Shown here: one piece after another, positions 1 through 7,518 of the stretch
Layout of the letters: each line of letters begins with the position of its first letter
How positions within the stretch are numbered: position 1 is the stretch's first letter
Source: Chitinophaga pinensis
Lineage (GTDB): Bacteria > Bacteroidota > Bacteroidia > Flavobacteriales_D > Crocinitomicaceae
DNA: 27,212 bases
Assembly: GCA_945897765.1 (NCBI GenBank)
Contig: CAMDGP010000005.1
Span: 1 to 27,212 of the forward strand
Direction: 5' to 3'
The notes under the pieces: generated by a model
Databases searched by the model: none
What the model was told of the DNA's origin: nothing
The model's input: the letters and a program-made list of their open reading frames with translations, nothing else
Position numbers and translations under genes: made by a program

Positions 1-348
1 TATTCTCAAAGTGGTTGTTACGACTCTACTTTAGTAAGAATTGGCTTCGATGAAGGATTGGTTTACTATATTCCAAATACATTTACTCCTGATGGTGACA
101 ATTATAATCAAACATGGAAACCTATATTCACCAGTGGCTATGACCCATACAATTTTACAATGTTAATTTACAATCGTTGGGGAGAAATAGTATTTGAAAC
201 ATTTAATGTTGAATTTGGTTGGGATGGAACATATGGTTCAGAGGGAAAACCAGTTCAAGGAGGAACTTATACTTATAGAATTGTATTTAAGAACCCTAAA
301 AAAGATGATAGAATAGTCTTTACTGGTCACGTAAACTTAATTCGATAA
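1..348 (+). CDS. C-terminal fragment of a T9SS type B sorting (gliding motility-associated) domain protein
   Basis: The frame is open from base 1, so this is the 3' end of a longer gene whose start lies outside the window. About 115 residues are visible. They carry the hallmarks of the gliding-motility-associated C-terminal domain: IPNTFTPDGDN, then YNRWGE, WDGTY, and a final strand with TGHVNLIR ending at the stop. In Bacteroidota this domain directs large repeat-rich or adhesin-like proteins through the type IX secretion system to the cell surface. The functional part of the protein is not visible, so its role is unknown. It converges on the thioesterase remnant at 391-946, and I see no convincing terminator hairpin in the 42 bp between them. 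Confidence 0.9.
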   Translation, partial: YSQSGCYDSTLVRIGFDEGLVYYIPNTFTPDGDNYNQTWKPIFTSGYDPYNFTMLIYNRWGEIVFETFNVEFGWDGTYGSEGKPVQGGTYTYRIVFKNPKKDDRIVFTGHVNLIR

Positions 349-390
349 GAATAAAGTTAGAAGGTAAAACAAAAGCTATTTTTTATAAAT

Positions 391-946
391 TTAATTGAAT
401 GCTATTTGGCATTTCTCGCCGCTGATACTTTCACGCACTTCTTCATTTGATAAATGAAGAAAATCAGATTTTAGTATCGTTCGTTTTTCCTTAGAAAGTT
501 TTTTGATTGTCATTCCTTCTGCGAAACGTCTAATTTGTTCGTCGTTTTCTAAAATAATTCCGGGTGTTTCAACCAATTCTCCATTTTCGTTTTTCGCTGC
601 CATCGTAAAGTAACAAGAATTAGTGTGTTTTATAACTCCTGTTTTAGGATTTAAAGCTTCGATGCGCATGCCAATAATCAATGAAGTGTTACCAACGTAA
701 TTCACAGCAGCTTTCATAGGAAACCAACTCTCCTACTTCAACCGGATTTAAAAACTCAACACCTTCAACAGCTACTGTTACTGCATAATTTCCACAGTGT
801 TTAACGGCAGTTACGTACGCCACTTTATCCATTAATGACAATAAAATTCCACCGTGAACTTTTCCTCCAAAATTGGAATAACTAGGAATCATAAGTTCAG
901 TTAAAATGGTTTCAGAATCGGATACTTTTTTAAAAGATGTGTACAT
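391..946 (-). pseudogene. Acyl-CoA thioesterase (hotdog fold), broken by a one-base frameshift
   Basis: Two overlapping minus-strand frames together make one hotdog-fold acyl-CoA hydrolase of about 185 residues (YciA/BACH type), which would hydrolyse acyl-CoA to free acid and CoA in the cytoplasm. The first frame (946 down to 689) holds the N-terminal half with the active-site stretch FGGKVHGGILLSLMD. The second (717 down to 391) holds KAAVNYVGNTS and HTNSCYFTM. Removing the single base at 718 joins the halves as GELVS-MKAAVNYVG, the expected family sequence. The first frame unjoined ends in an unrelated tail after GELVSYES. Either the gene is a recent pseudogene or the base is a sequencing or assembly error. 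Internal initiation at the ATG at 717 is possible, but the fragment would lack the active-site half. Confidence 0.85.
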
Positions 947-1077
947 TTTTAGTTGAATTTAATCCCGAAAGTAATTATTTCTATTCTTTAAATTGAAGCG
1001 ATACCATTTGCCATAAGCTCAAAGTTATCGGCTAAGTAAATTGTAGTAGTAGTTTCGGTTATCAAGTTAAGTGTTTT

Positions 1078-1488
1078 TTAAATCAAGATCACTCCTTTTC
1101 GTTTAAAAGCATCTAAGTATTTGAAGTTTTCTTCAATCAATGATTCCGCTGGAAAAACAAAACGTTTATCAAATAATACATCTTCCACCCAAAAACTTAC
1201 CCAGTATTCATTTGAAAGTCCAAAAACATCAGGCATTATGGGTTCAATTTTAGCAATTTCATTTGGCAACAACACCTCAATTCCATGGCGCAAAGTAGAG
1301 GTTTTTATTTTTTCTCCAGTCACCGTGTTTTCTCCGTAACCTGTACTTGCTACAATAATACCCTCCATGATGTCTTCTCGCAAACTAATTAGGTAAACTG
1401 TATACTCCTTCTCATTTTCCTCGTTAATACTTTGAATAACAGCAACGCCCACATTTTCAACCTTAGGTCCTAATAATTCTTCTTTCAT
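1078..1488 (-). CDS. Conserved hypothetical protein, 136 aa
   Basis: A small soluble protein without signal peptide or membrane segment. It is rich in acidic residues, has a run of predicted beta strands, and carries the striking segment FGLSNEYWVSFW around residues 88-99 and FKRKGVILI at the C-terminus. I recall similar small proteins with an FGLSNEYWVSF-like segment in Flavobacteriia, usually annotated hypothetical; I can name no domain. Its ATG (1488) directly follows the TAA of the serine hydrolase upstream (1489-1491), so it is probably translationally coupled and is the last gene of the PGI/PMI-lipB-hydrolase operon. No function is assigned. Confidence 0.7.
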   Translation of the reverse strand: MKEELLGPKVENVGVAVIQSINEENEKEYTVYLISLREDIMEGIIVASTGYGENTVTGEKIKTSTLRHGIEVLLPNEIAKIEPIMPDVFGLSNEYWVSFWVEDVLFDKRFVFPAESLIEENFKYLDAFKRKGVILI

Positions 1489-2724
1489 TTATTTTTCGAT
1501 TTTATTCGCCAAACGTTCTCCCATTGCTAAATAATAAAAAACATCCCAAGAATGCCCAACTCTTTGATTGTTTACTTTACAAAATTCTTTGTCGTTTTTA
1601 TTTCTTTTAGGGATCAGATAATTTGGTGTTTTTCTATGTCCTAAACGCACGACCATTCGACCTGTTTTTGGCATCACCATAATGTATTGTCCGCCTAAAC
1701 CACGGTAATAGTGAACAGGATTTCCAAAATTTGGATACACCCACGTTTGGAATCCATAGCGTGTATTCACAATTCCTTCATCAGTTTGAATAGGTGGTGT
1801 TTTAACCATTTCTTGCATATACCATTCAGGAACGATTTGTTTTGAACCGATTTTTCCTTGATTCAACATTAAGAATCCAAGCAATGCAAAATCTCTTGGG
1901 GAAGCATATAAACAGCAATATGCTTTTTCGTCGCCATTTTCCTTATCTAAACTCCAATAGGCTGTTTGACCTGCTCCCATTGGTTTCCAAAGCCATTCTT
2001 CAGTTAATTCAGCTATCGCTTTCCCTGTTGCTTTCTTCAAAACGAAAGCTAAAATTTGGGTGTCACCACTTTGATAATTAAAAATTGTACCGGGCTTTAC
2101 AACTACTTTTTGGCGCGTTATCAATCCATACAAGTCGTCTGTGTAATATGCTTCAGCTGTTTCAGAAAGAGGATTTACACCACTTTCTTCCCAATCAAAA
2201 CCTGCAGCCATCAATAACAAATGACGAATCGTAACTTTGTCTCTTCCGTTTTCTTTAAATTCTGGAATATAGTTTCCAACGGGTTCTTCAACGCTTTTGA
2301 TCTTTCCTTTTTCAATCGCAATTCCTATCAACAAACTGATAACAGTTTTTCCTGCGGAGAAAGAATTGGAAACCATTTCACGATTGTGAGTTCCCCAATA
2401 TTTTTCGAACAACAAAGTATCGTTTTGAAACACTAAAAACGCCTGCGTTTTCCACTTTTTGTGAAACTTTTCTTCGTTTGCTGTAAAAGCAGCTTTGTTG
2501 AATTGCTTATGTTCTTTCCACTGAAATGAAATACCTGAAGTTTCAATTGTTGCCTTTGGAAAAACATCTAAGTCGTAAATTGTAGGACCCGTTTTTCCTA
2601 TTAGGTATGTTTTTGAAATCCCACTATATAAATAATAGCGGCCTGTTAAAACGATGAATAAATTTACTCCAATAATTACTAATAAAATAAAGTAAAGTAA
2701 GTAACGCAGTAGTTTTTTAAACAT
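1489..2724 (-). CDS. Membrane-anchored serine hydrolase, beta-lactamase/transpeptidase-like fold
   Basis: 411 residues. Residues 5-28 form one hydrophobic segment after a KK/R start, which suggests a membrane anchor or uncleaved signal with the catalytic domain outside the inner membrane. The class C beta-lactamase family (Pfam PF00144) pattern is visible: SAGK at 123-126 is the S-x-x-K nucleophile and base motif, and YQS at 217-219 is the Y-x-N/S motif. A GLGGQY segment near the C-terminus takes the place of the third (KTG/HxG-like) motif. Families like this include esterases, D-amino-acid peptidases and beta-lactamases, so the substrate cannot be read from sequence. It starts 3 bp after the lipB stop and abuts the 136-aa gene downstream. 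Confidence 0.88.
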   Translation of the reverse strand: MFKKLLRYLLYFILLVIIGVNLFIVLTGRYYLYSGISKTYLIGKTGPTIYDLDVFPKATIETSGISFQWKEHKQFNKAAFTANEEKFHKKWKTQAFLVFQNDTLLFEKYWGTHNREMVSNSFSAGKTVISLLIGIAIEKGKIKSVEEPVGNYIPEFKENGRDKVTIRHLLLMAAGFDWEESGVNPLSETAEAYYTDDLYGLITRQKVVVKPGTIFNYQSGDTQILAFVLKKATGKAIAELTEEWLWKPMGAGQTAYWSLDKENGDEKAYCCLYASPRDFALLGFLMLNQGKIGSKQIVPEWYMQEMVKTPPIQTDEGIVNTRYGFQTWVYPNFGNPVHYYRGLGGQYIMVMPKTGRMVVRLGHRKTPNYLIPKRNKNDKEFCKVNNQRVGHSWDVFYYLAMGERLANKIEK

Positions 2725-2727
2725 AGA

Positions 2728-3426
2728 TTAAAGTTTAAATTCAAACAAATCTGAAATGTGATTCAAGAGTTTTGTGCTAACTTCTTCTATGTCGATTTTA
2801 CGCTCTAGCTCTTGTTGCATTGAAGTTACTGCTTTGTCATCAATCCCGCAAGGAATTATATGAGAAAAATAATTCAAATCTGTATTTATGTTAAATCCGA
2901 TTCCGTGCATGGTTACCCAACGCGAGCATTTTACTCCCATTGCACATATTTTTCGGGCGCGTTCAGTATCTTCTTCAATCCAAACCCCTGTTAAACCTTC
3001 AACTCTCCCACTAATAATTCCAAAGTCGCTCAAAGTCAAGATTACGGCCTCTTCAAGTAAGCGCAAGTATTTGTGAATGTCGGTAAAAAATTGCTCTAAA
3101 TCGAATATAGGGTAAACGACCAATTGTCCTGGTCCATGGTAGGTAATGTCTCCTCCACGATTGATTTTGTAATACTTTGCGTCCTTGTCAAGGAGTTGCT
3201 GATCGTCAAGTAAAAGATGTTCTTGTTTGCCACTTTTTCCCAAGGTGTAAACGTGTGGGTGTTGACAAAACAGCAAATAATTGTTGGGAATTTCGTTCGT
3301 TTGACCATTGCGAAAAGCAATTTTTAAATCAACTGCTTCTTTCAATAATTTTTCTTGGTAATCCCAGGCCTCTTTGTAATCAATGAGACCTAGGAATTCA
3401 CAAGTGACATTTTTTGGTAGATTCAT
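2728..3426 (-). CDS. lipB: Lipoyl(octanoyl) transferase LipB
   Basis: 232 residues, the usual LipB length. It transfers the octanoyl group from acyl carrier protein to the lipoyl domains of 2-oxoacid dehydrogenases and the glycine cleavage H protein, the first step of lipoate biosynthesis in the cytoplasm. Visible signatures are HPHVYTLGKSG (about 56-66), RGGDITYHGPGQ (90-101), the catalytic lysine K166 in MGVKCSRW, MHGIGFNI (173-180), and the catalytic cysteine C193 in IIPCGI. All key residues are present. Its ATG directly follows the stop of the isomerase gene (TAA at 3427-3429), which indicates operon membership; lipA is not in the window. Confidence 0.97.
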   Translation of the reverse strand: MNLPKNVTCEFLGLIDYKEAWDYQEKLLKEAVDLKIAFRNGQTNEIPNNYLLFCQHPHVYTLGKSGKQEHLLLDDQQLLDKDAKYYKINRGGDITYHGPGQLVVYPIFDLEQFFTDIHKYLRLLEEAVILTLSDFGIISGRVEGLTGVWIEEDTERARKICAMGVKCSRWVTMHGIGFNINTDLNYFSHIIPCGIDDKAVTSMQQELERKIDIEEVSTKLLNHISDLFEFKL

Positions 3427-4410
3427 TTAGAATTTAGCCATTTCACCTTTTAAGTAATCGATGATGGCGATGTCAATAATATCAGCGCCATTCAAATTAC
3501 ATAAGTAGTAAGAAGCCCAATCTACCACATTAATCAAGTATAAAGAACGCTCGATGAACGAATCACCTTTTGCGTCTAATTTATAGATTGATCCACAGAT
3601 TTTCTCAACGTGAGCCATTGTTATTTCCAAACGTTTTTGGTTTCTTGGGTGTAAATCTCCTGTACAGAAAAATAAGGGTGCAAAACGTGCATCGCCACCT
3701 GTCCAACCAACCAATTCGTTATGGTTCATTTCAGGAATCGTGTGGTGCCACCCTAAATATTTTGAATTCTCGTTGAATTGTTGACGCGCGCGAACGATTA
3801 CTCCTTCGTATTTTGTCTCAGCGTAATAAACACCAACTTTACCGAATAAGAAGTCAGCAATTTCTTTGGCTTTTTGGTGAATTTCAGCGTTATCAGCGTT
3901 TAATAAATCAACAGCACTGCGCATTTTATCAACGTTTACAGGAGAAGTTAATCCCAATTTTGCTAAAATATCCAATAATTGAACTACTGAAAATGCCAAA
4001 GCACTTCTTGGCGGATTTCCACCAGGAACGATAACGTAATCATAGCTGTTTTCTTCGCAGAATGAAGCCAAATGTCCACCGCTACAAATTCCGATGATAT
4101 GGCAACCGATTTCTTTTGCTTCAGCAATACTCATTGTAGTTTCTTCTGTATTTCCAGAATAAGAAGATCCGATTACAAGTGTGTTTGCATCTACAAATGC
4201 AGGTAACGAATATTCGTTGCTAATGATAATTGGAACTTTGATTTCGTCTTGAACCCAGTTTGAAACGATTTTCGCTCCGATTCCAGATCCACCCAATCCA
4301 CAGATTAAGATGTTTTTAATTTCGTTTTTTGGTTGTTGGTAGTTTTTCCCACTTGCGATTGCAATTGCATCAACGATGTTTTGCGGGAAGGCTTCGATTA
4401 GTTGTTTCAT
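3427..4410 (-). CDS. Bifunctional phosphoglucose/phosphomannose isomerase (SIS domain)
   Basis: 327 residues of the small PGI/PMI family, which interconverts glucose-6-phosphate or mannose-6-phosphate with fructose-6-phosphate in glycolysis and sugar-nucleotide supply. The N-terminal SIS domain shows GLGGSGIGAKIV near residues 38-49 and the phosphate-binding stretch GSSYSGNTEET near 81-91. The C-terminal half has PEMNHNELVGW, matching the family's active-site H-N-E segment. The ATG at 4410 is the only good start. It is the first gene of the minus-strand operon that continues into lipB without a gap. The 187 bp upstream contain only AT-rich repeat sequence. Confidence 0.93.
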   Translation of the reverse strand: MKQLIEAFPQNIVDAIAIASGKNYQQPKNEIKNILICGLGGSGIGAKIVSNWVQDEIKVPIIISNEYSLPAFVDANTLVIGSSYSGNTEETTMSIAEAKEIGCHIIGICSGGHLASFCEENSYDYVIVPGGNPPRSALAFSVVQLLDILAKLGLTSPVNVDKMRSAVDLLNADNAEIHQKAKEIADFLFGKVGVYYAETKYEGVIVRARQQFNENSKYLGWHHTIPEMNHNELVGWTGGDARFAPLFFCTGDLHPRNQKRLEITMAHVEKICGSIYKLDAKGDSFIERSLYLINVVDWASYYLCNLNGADIIDIAIIDYLKGEMAKF

Positions 4411-4489
4411 TTTTTGTTTTGATTTATAAGATATTAAGACAATAGGATTTTAGGACTTTATGAGAAATGAGAGAATGAGAAAGATAGAA

Positions 4490-4522
4490 TTTGAAAATTT
4501 GAAAATGTGTTGATTTGAAAAT
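4490..4522. repeat. Short AT-rich direct repeats between the carboxylase and isomerase genes
   Basis: TTTGAAAAT occurs three times, at 4490-4498, 4498-4506 and 4514-4522. Inverted relatives (TTTTCAATT-like) lie at about 4566-4598. The surrounding gap (4411-4597) has no reading frame of coding appearance. Similar ATTTTCAAAT strings are familiar between genes in Flavobacteriales and may be decayed dispersed repeats; that link is recollection, not something this window shows. Confidence 0.45.
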
Positions 4523-4597
4523 GTAATTTTCTAATTTATAATTCATCTCTTAACTCTTCGTTTTTAACTTTCAATTTTACATTCTACATTTTCAATT

Positions 4598-6139
4598 CTA
4601 AAGCGGGATATTTCCATGTTTTTTCATTGGTAAGGTTTCTGCTTTTTTCTCCAGCATTTTGAATCCAGCAATCAATTTAGCTCTTGTTTCTTCAGGAAGA
4701 ATAACATCGTCAACGATTCCACGTTCTGCAGCACGGTAAGGATTTGCGAACATTTCAGCGTATTCAGCTTCTTTCTCCAGCCATTTTGCTTGCGGGTCTT
4801 CTGCTGTTGCAATTTCTCTTTTAAAAATAATTTCCGCTGCACCTTTGGCTCCCATCACAGCGATTTCTGCTGTTGGCCACGCAAAATTTAAGTCAGCACC
4901 GATATTTTTTGAATTCATCACATCAAAGGCTCCACCGTAAGCTTTGCGAGTAATCACGGTAATTCTCGGAACGGTAGCCTCTGAAAAAGCGTACAATAAT
5001 TTTGCACCATGTGTGATGATACCTCGCCATTCTTGATCCGTTCCAGGTAAGAATCCAGGTACATCTTCAAACACTAAAAGTGGAATATTGAAACAATCAC
5101 AAAAACGAACGAAGCGCGCTCCTTTTCTAGACGCATCGATATCTAAAACGCCTGCCATTGCTGCCGGTTGATTGGCAACCACGCCAATTGTTCTTCCTTC
5201 GATACGTGCGAATCCAACGACAATGTTTTTAGCATAATCGGCTTGAACTTCACGGAAACTAGTGTCATCAATTACGCAATCTACTACTTTGCGAATGTCG
5301 TAAGGGATGTTTGTATTGTCTGGCAAAATTTTTCCAATCTGATTTAATTTTGCTTTGTTAAATTCGTAAATGCTTGGTTGCGGTGCTTGCTCATAAGCGT
5401 TTTGTGGGAAATAAGTCACCAAATCGCGCACTTGTTTCAAGCATTCAACATCATTACTGGATGTAAAATGATTCACTCCCGATTTTTCTGCGTGCGTTTT
5501 TGCTCCACCCAAATCCTCTGAGGTAACTTCCTCGTGTGTTACGGTTTTCACAACATTTGGACCTGTCACAAACATGTAAGAAGTTTCTTCCACCATGAAA
5601 ATGAAATCGGTCAATGCAGGAGAATAAACCGCTCCACCAGCACAAGGACCCATGATTACTGAAATTTGTGGAATCACACCAGAAGCGCGCGTATTTCTGT
5701 AGAAAATATCCGCATAACCAGCCAAAGAAACCACACCTTCTTGAATACGTGCACCACCCGAATCATTCAATCCGATAACAGGCGCACCGTTTTTCATCGC
5801 TAAATCCATAATGCGACAGATTTTCGCGGCATGTGTTTCAGAAAGTGAACCTCCCAAAACGGTGAAATCTTGAGAAAACACATACACCAATCTTCCGTGA
5901 ATTGTTCCGTAACCTGTGATGACACCATCTCCAGGAAAACGCGTTTTATCTAAGCCAAAAGCATTGGAACGATGTTCAACAAAAGCGCCAATTTCTTGAA
6001 AAGAATTTTCATCTAAAAGCACTGTAACGCGCTCTCTTGCAGATAATTTTCCTTGTTGATGTTGTTTGTTGATGCGCTCAATTCCTCCTCCGAGTTTGGC
6101 GTCTTCTCTTCTATTGAGTAAATCTTGGTTTCTATCCAT
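4598..6139 (-). CDS. Acyl-CoA carboxylase beta subunit (carboxyltransferase, PccB/MmdA-like)
   Basis: 513 residues, the normal length of the biotin-dependent carboxyltransferase subunit. The enzyme moves carboxyl from biotin to propionyl-CoA or a related acyl-CoA. The N-terminal half has GKLSARERVTVLLD (about 31-44), GDGVITGYG and DSGGARIQEG, which forms an oxyanion-hole region; the middle has MGPCAGGAVYSPALTDF, and the C-terminal half has FEDVPGFLPGTDQE and KAYGGAFDVM. The ending in a short basic tail with HGNIPL is typical of Bacteroidota homologues. The biotin carboxylase and biotin carrier subunits are not adjacent, so the acyl-CoA substrate cannot be fixed. It sits alone, with gaps on both sides. 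Confidence 0.93.
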   Translation of the reverse strand: MDRNQDLLNRREDAKLGGGIERINKQHQQGKLSARERVTVLLDENSFQEIGAFVEHRSNAFGLDKTRFPGDGVITGYGTIHGRLVYVFSQDFTVLGGSLSETHAAKICRIMDLAMKNGAPVIGLNDSGGARIQEGVVSLAGYADIFYRNTRASGVIPQISVIMGPCAGGAVYSPALTDFIFMVEETSYMFVTGPNVVKTVTHEEVTSEDLGGAKTHAEKSGVNHFTSSNDVECLKQVRDLVTYFPQNAYEQAPQPSIYEFNKAKLNQIGKILPDNTNIPYDIRKVVDCVIDDTSFREVQADYAKNIVVGFARIEGRTIGVVANQPAAMAGVLDIDASRKGARFVRFCDCFNIPLLVFEDVPGFLPGTDQEWRGIITHGAKLLYAFSEATVPRITVITRKAYGGAFDVMNSKNIGADLNFAWPTAEIAVMGAKGAAEIIFKREIATAEDPQAKWLEKEAEYAEMFANPYRAAERGIVDDVILPEETRAKLIAGFKMLEKKAETLPMKKHGNIPL

Positions 6140-6180
6140 AATTAATGTACTTTACAAAAATAAGGATTATTGTTAATGGA

Positions 6181-6270
6181 CGAACAGACTGCTTAGGAAT
6201 TGCGAACGGAATAGTTGCGAATTAAGTAATTGCGTCCTCGATAGCTATCGGAATGCGAATTTGATTATTA
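6181..6270. repeat. Palindrome-centred intergenic repeat
   Basis: A perfect 12-bp palindrome, CGATAGCTATCG, lies at 6239-6250. It is flanked by several copies of TTGCGAA/ATGCGAAT-like strings (around 6200, 6215, 6229, 6253) that make an imperfect larger inverted repeat. There is no coding appearance. GATAGCTATC-centred palindromes are common between genes in Bacteroidota, so this is probably a dispersed repeat copy; copy number cannot be judged from one window. Confidence 0.5.
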
Positions 6271-6297
6271 AGCAGTTGAATTAAGAATAAAAATTAA

Positions 6298-6441
6298 TTA
6301 CTCTGCAAAACATCCTTTTGTTATATCAAGAATCTGTTTGCTAAGTGCTACAATGTTCTCGAGTTCATCAACTTGAACTTTTATTCCACTACCACCAATT
6401 TCAATAAAATGCTTATCCTTAACAGAGGTGATTTTTGCAAT
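6298..6441 (-). CDS. Possible small protein (47 aa) with an ATT start, or a relict of one
   Basis: In the otherwise empty 6140-6634 gap, one minus-strand frame is open from a TAA at 6445-6447 to a TAA at 6298-6300. It reads as a sensible small protein: it begins AKITSVKDKHFIEIGG, continues GIKVQVDELENIVALSKQ, and ends with ITKGCFAE. The composition (K/E/I/V rich, amphipathic helix in the second half) looks protein-coding rather than random. There is no ATG, GTG or TTG in frame. The codon before AKITS is ATT (6441-6439), where an ATG would give a natural MAKITSVK start, so the start may have mutated or may be a rare ATT start. I recognise no family. Confidence 0.35.
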   Translation of the reverse strand: MAKITSVKDKHFIEIGGSGIKVQVDELENIVALSKQILDITKGCFAE

Positions 6442-6634
6442 TAATTATTATCTCTTTAAAAGCTAATCATTACCTATTTTTTGTTTTGAGTTCTAAATTA
6501 CACAATCAAGGAAAATTTATTTTTTTTAATTGAGATAATCTTGATTATTAATTTTAAGAGCGAAAGAAAAAATGATGTAAAACACTTTTCAACTGCTAAC
6601 TTTTTCTTTTCTTTATAACTTCAAATCTACTACT

Positions 6635-7465
6635 ATGCAAACAGAATTTTCGCTTCAAACAACTGATGGATTAAATTTAAGAGGATTTAAACTTCTGCCA
6701 AAAGGAAACTGTAAAGCAGTCATTGCGCTTATTCACGGAATGGGTGAGCACAGCTTACGTTATATTCATGTTGCTAAATTCTTTGCAGATCATGGTTTTG
6801 CAACTATGGGAATTGACCTTCGTGGTCATGGAAAATCAGATGGTAAACGCGGACATACTCCCAATTACGAGGCATTGATGAACGATATTGAATCTTTTCT
6901 AAAAAAGGTAAAACAAGAATTTTCTGAGCTACCTATTATAATTTATGGTCACAGCATGGGAGGAAATTTAACTTTGAATTATCTCATTAGAAGACAACCA
7001 GAATTAAGCGCGGCAATTGTTACTTCTCCTTATCTCAAACTAGCTTTTGAACCACCAAAATGGAAAGTTGTTCTTGGTAAATTAAGTGCGGGTCTAATTC
7101 CAACTTTATCACAATCTACAGGTCTTGAAACAGCAGCGATTTCCAGAGACAAAAAAGTAGTTAGAGCCTATGAAGTTGATGAATTGGTTCACGACAAGAT
7201 AACCTCAGCATTTTTTGTGAATGTTCATTTTGCAGGACCTTATGCAATTGAAAATGCAGCTAAAATAAAAATGCCACTTTTAGTAATGCATGGTTTAGAG
7301 GATCGTTTGACTTCTCCTAAAGGAACAAAAGAGTTTATGCAAAATGCAGGTTCAAATGTAACCGTTAAATACTGGCCGGGTTTGTTCCATGAAATTCATA
7401 ATGAACCGGAACAACAAGAGGTTTTCCAAACAGAATTGGATTGGTTGATTTCTCGCGTTTTTTAA
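6635..7465 (+). CDS. Alpha/beta hydrolase, monoacylglycerol lipase/lysophospholipase-like
   Basis: 276 residues of the Hydrolase_4 (serine aminopeptidase S33-like) family, which includes monoacylglycerol lipases and lysophospholipases. Visible features are the oxyanion-side HGMGEHS (34-40), DLRGHGKSDG (61-70), the nucleophile elbow GHSMGG with S107 (105-110), acid D223 in GLEDRLTSP, and a histidine in FHEIHNE (H252 or H255). There is no signal peptide, so it is probably cytoplasmic. The likely role is release of fatty acids from mono- or lysolipids; the substrate is inferred from the family only. It is transcribed alone and ends at a strong hairpin terminator. Confidence 0.88.
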   Translation: MQTEFSLQTTDGLNLRGFKLLPKGNCKAVIALIHGMGEHSLRYIHVAKFFADHGFATMGIDLRGHGKSDGKRGHTPNYEALMNDIESFLKKVKQEFSELPIIIYGHSMGGNLTLNYLIRRQPELSAAIVTSPYLKLAFEPPKWKVVLGKLSAGLIPTLSQSTGLETAAISRDKKVVRAYEVDELVHDKITSAFFVNVHFAGPYAIENAAKIKMPLLVMHGLEDRLTSPKGTKEFMQNAGSNVTVKYWPGLFHEIHNEPEQQEVFQTELDWLISRVF

Positions 7466-7467
7466 TA

Positions 7468-7501
7468 AAAAAAGGCTGCTTCTTTCGAAACAGCCTTTTT
7501 T
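7468..7501. terminator. Bidirectional rho-independent terminator
   Basis: The stem AAAAAAGGCTG (7468-7478) pairs with CAGCCTTTTTT (7491-7501) around a 12-base loop, giving A- and T-runs on both flanks. It lies between the convergent hydrolase gene (ends 7465) and the T9SS cargo gene (ends 7519), so it can serve both. Confidence 0.9.
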
Positions 7502-7518
7502 ATTTTAGTTAATGGCGT

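Noticed and set aside
715..725. The thioesterase break could be programmed frameshifting.
   Set aside because: There is no slippery motif or internal stop signal like that of prfB; a one-base indel explains it.
999..1080. The 136-aa gene frame continues 30 codons past its stop with readable sequence (LITETTTTIYLADNFEL).
   Set aside because: The known-looking C-terminus already ends at KGVILI, and an open run of this length is not unlikely by chance; no sign of readthrough.
5454..5645. Antisense or shifted-frame ORFs of 60-120 codons inside the large genes (for example here, 11027-11395, 21831-22103).
   Set aside because: They lie entirely inside strongly supported genes and have no family-like sequence; they are shadows.
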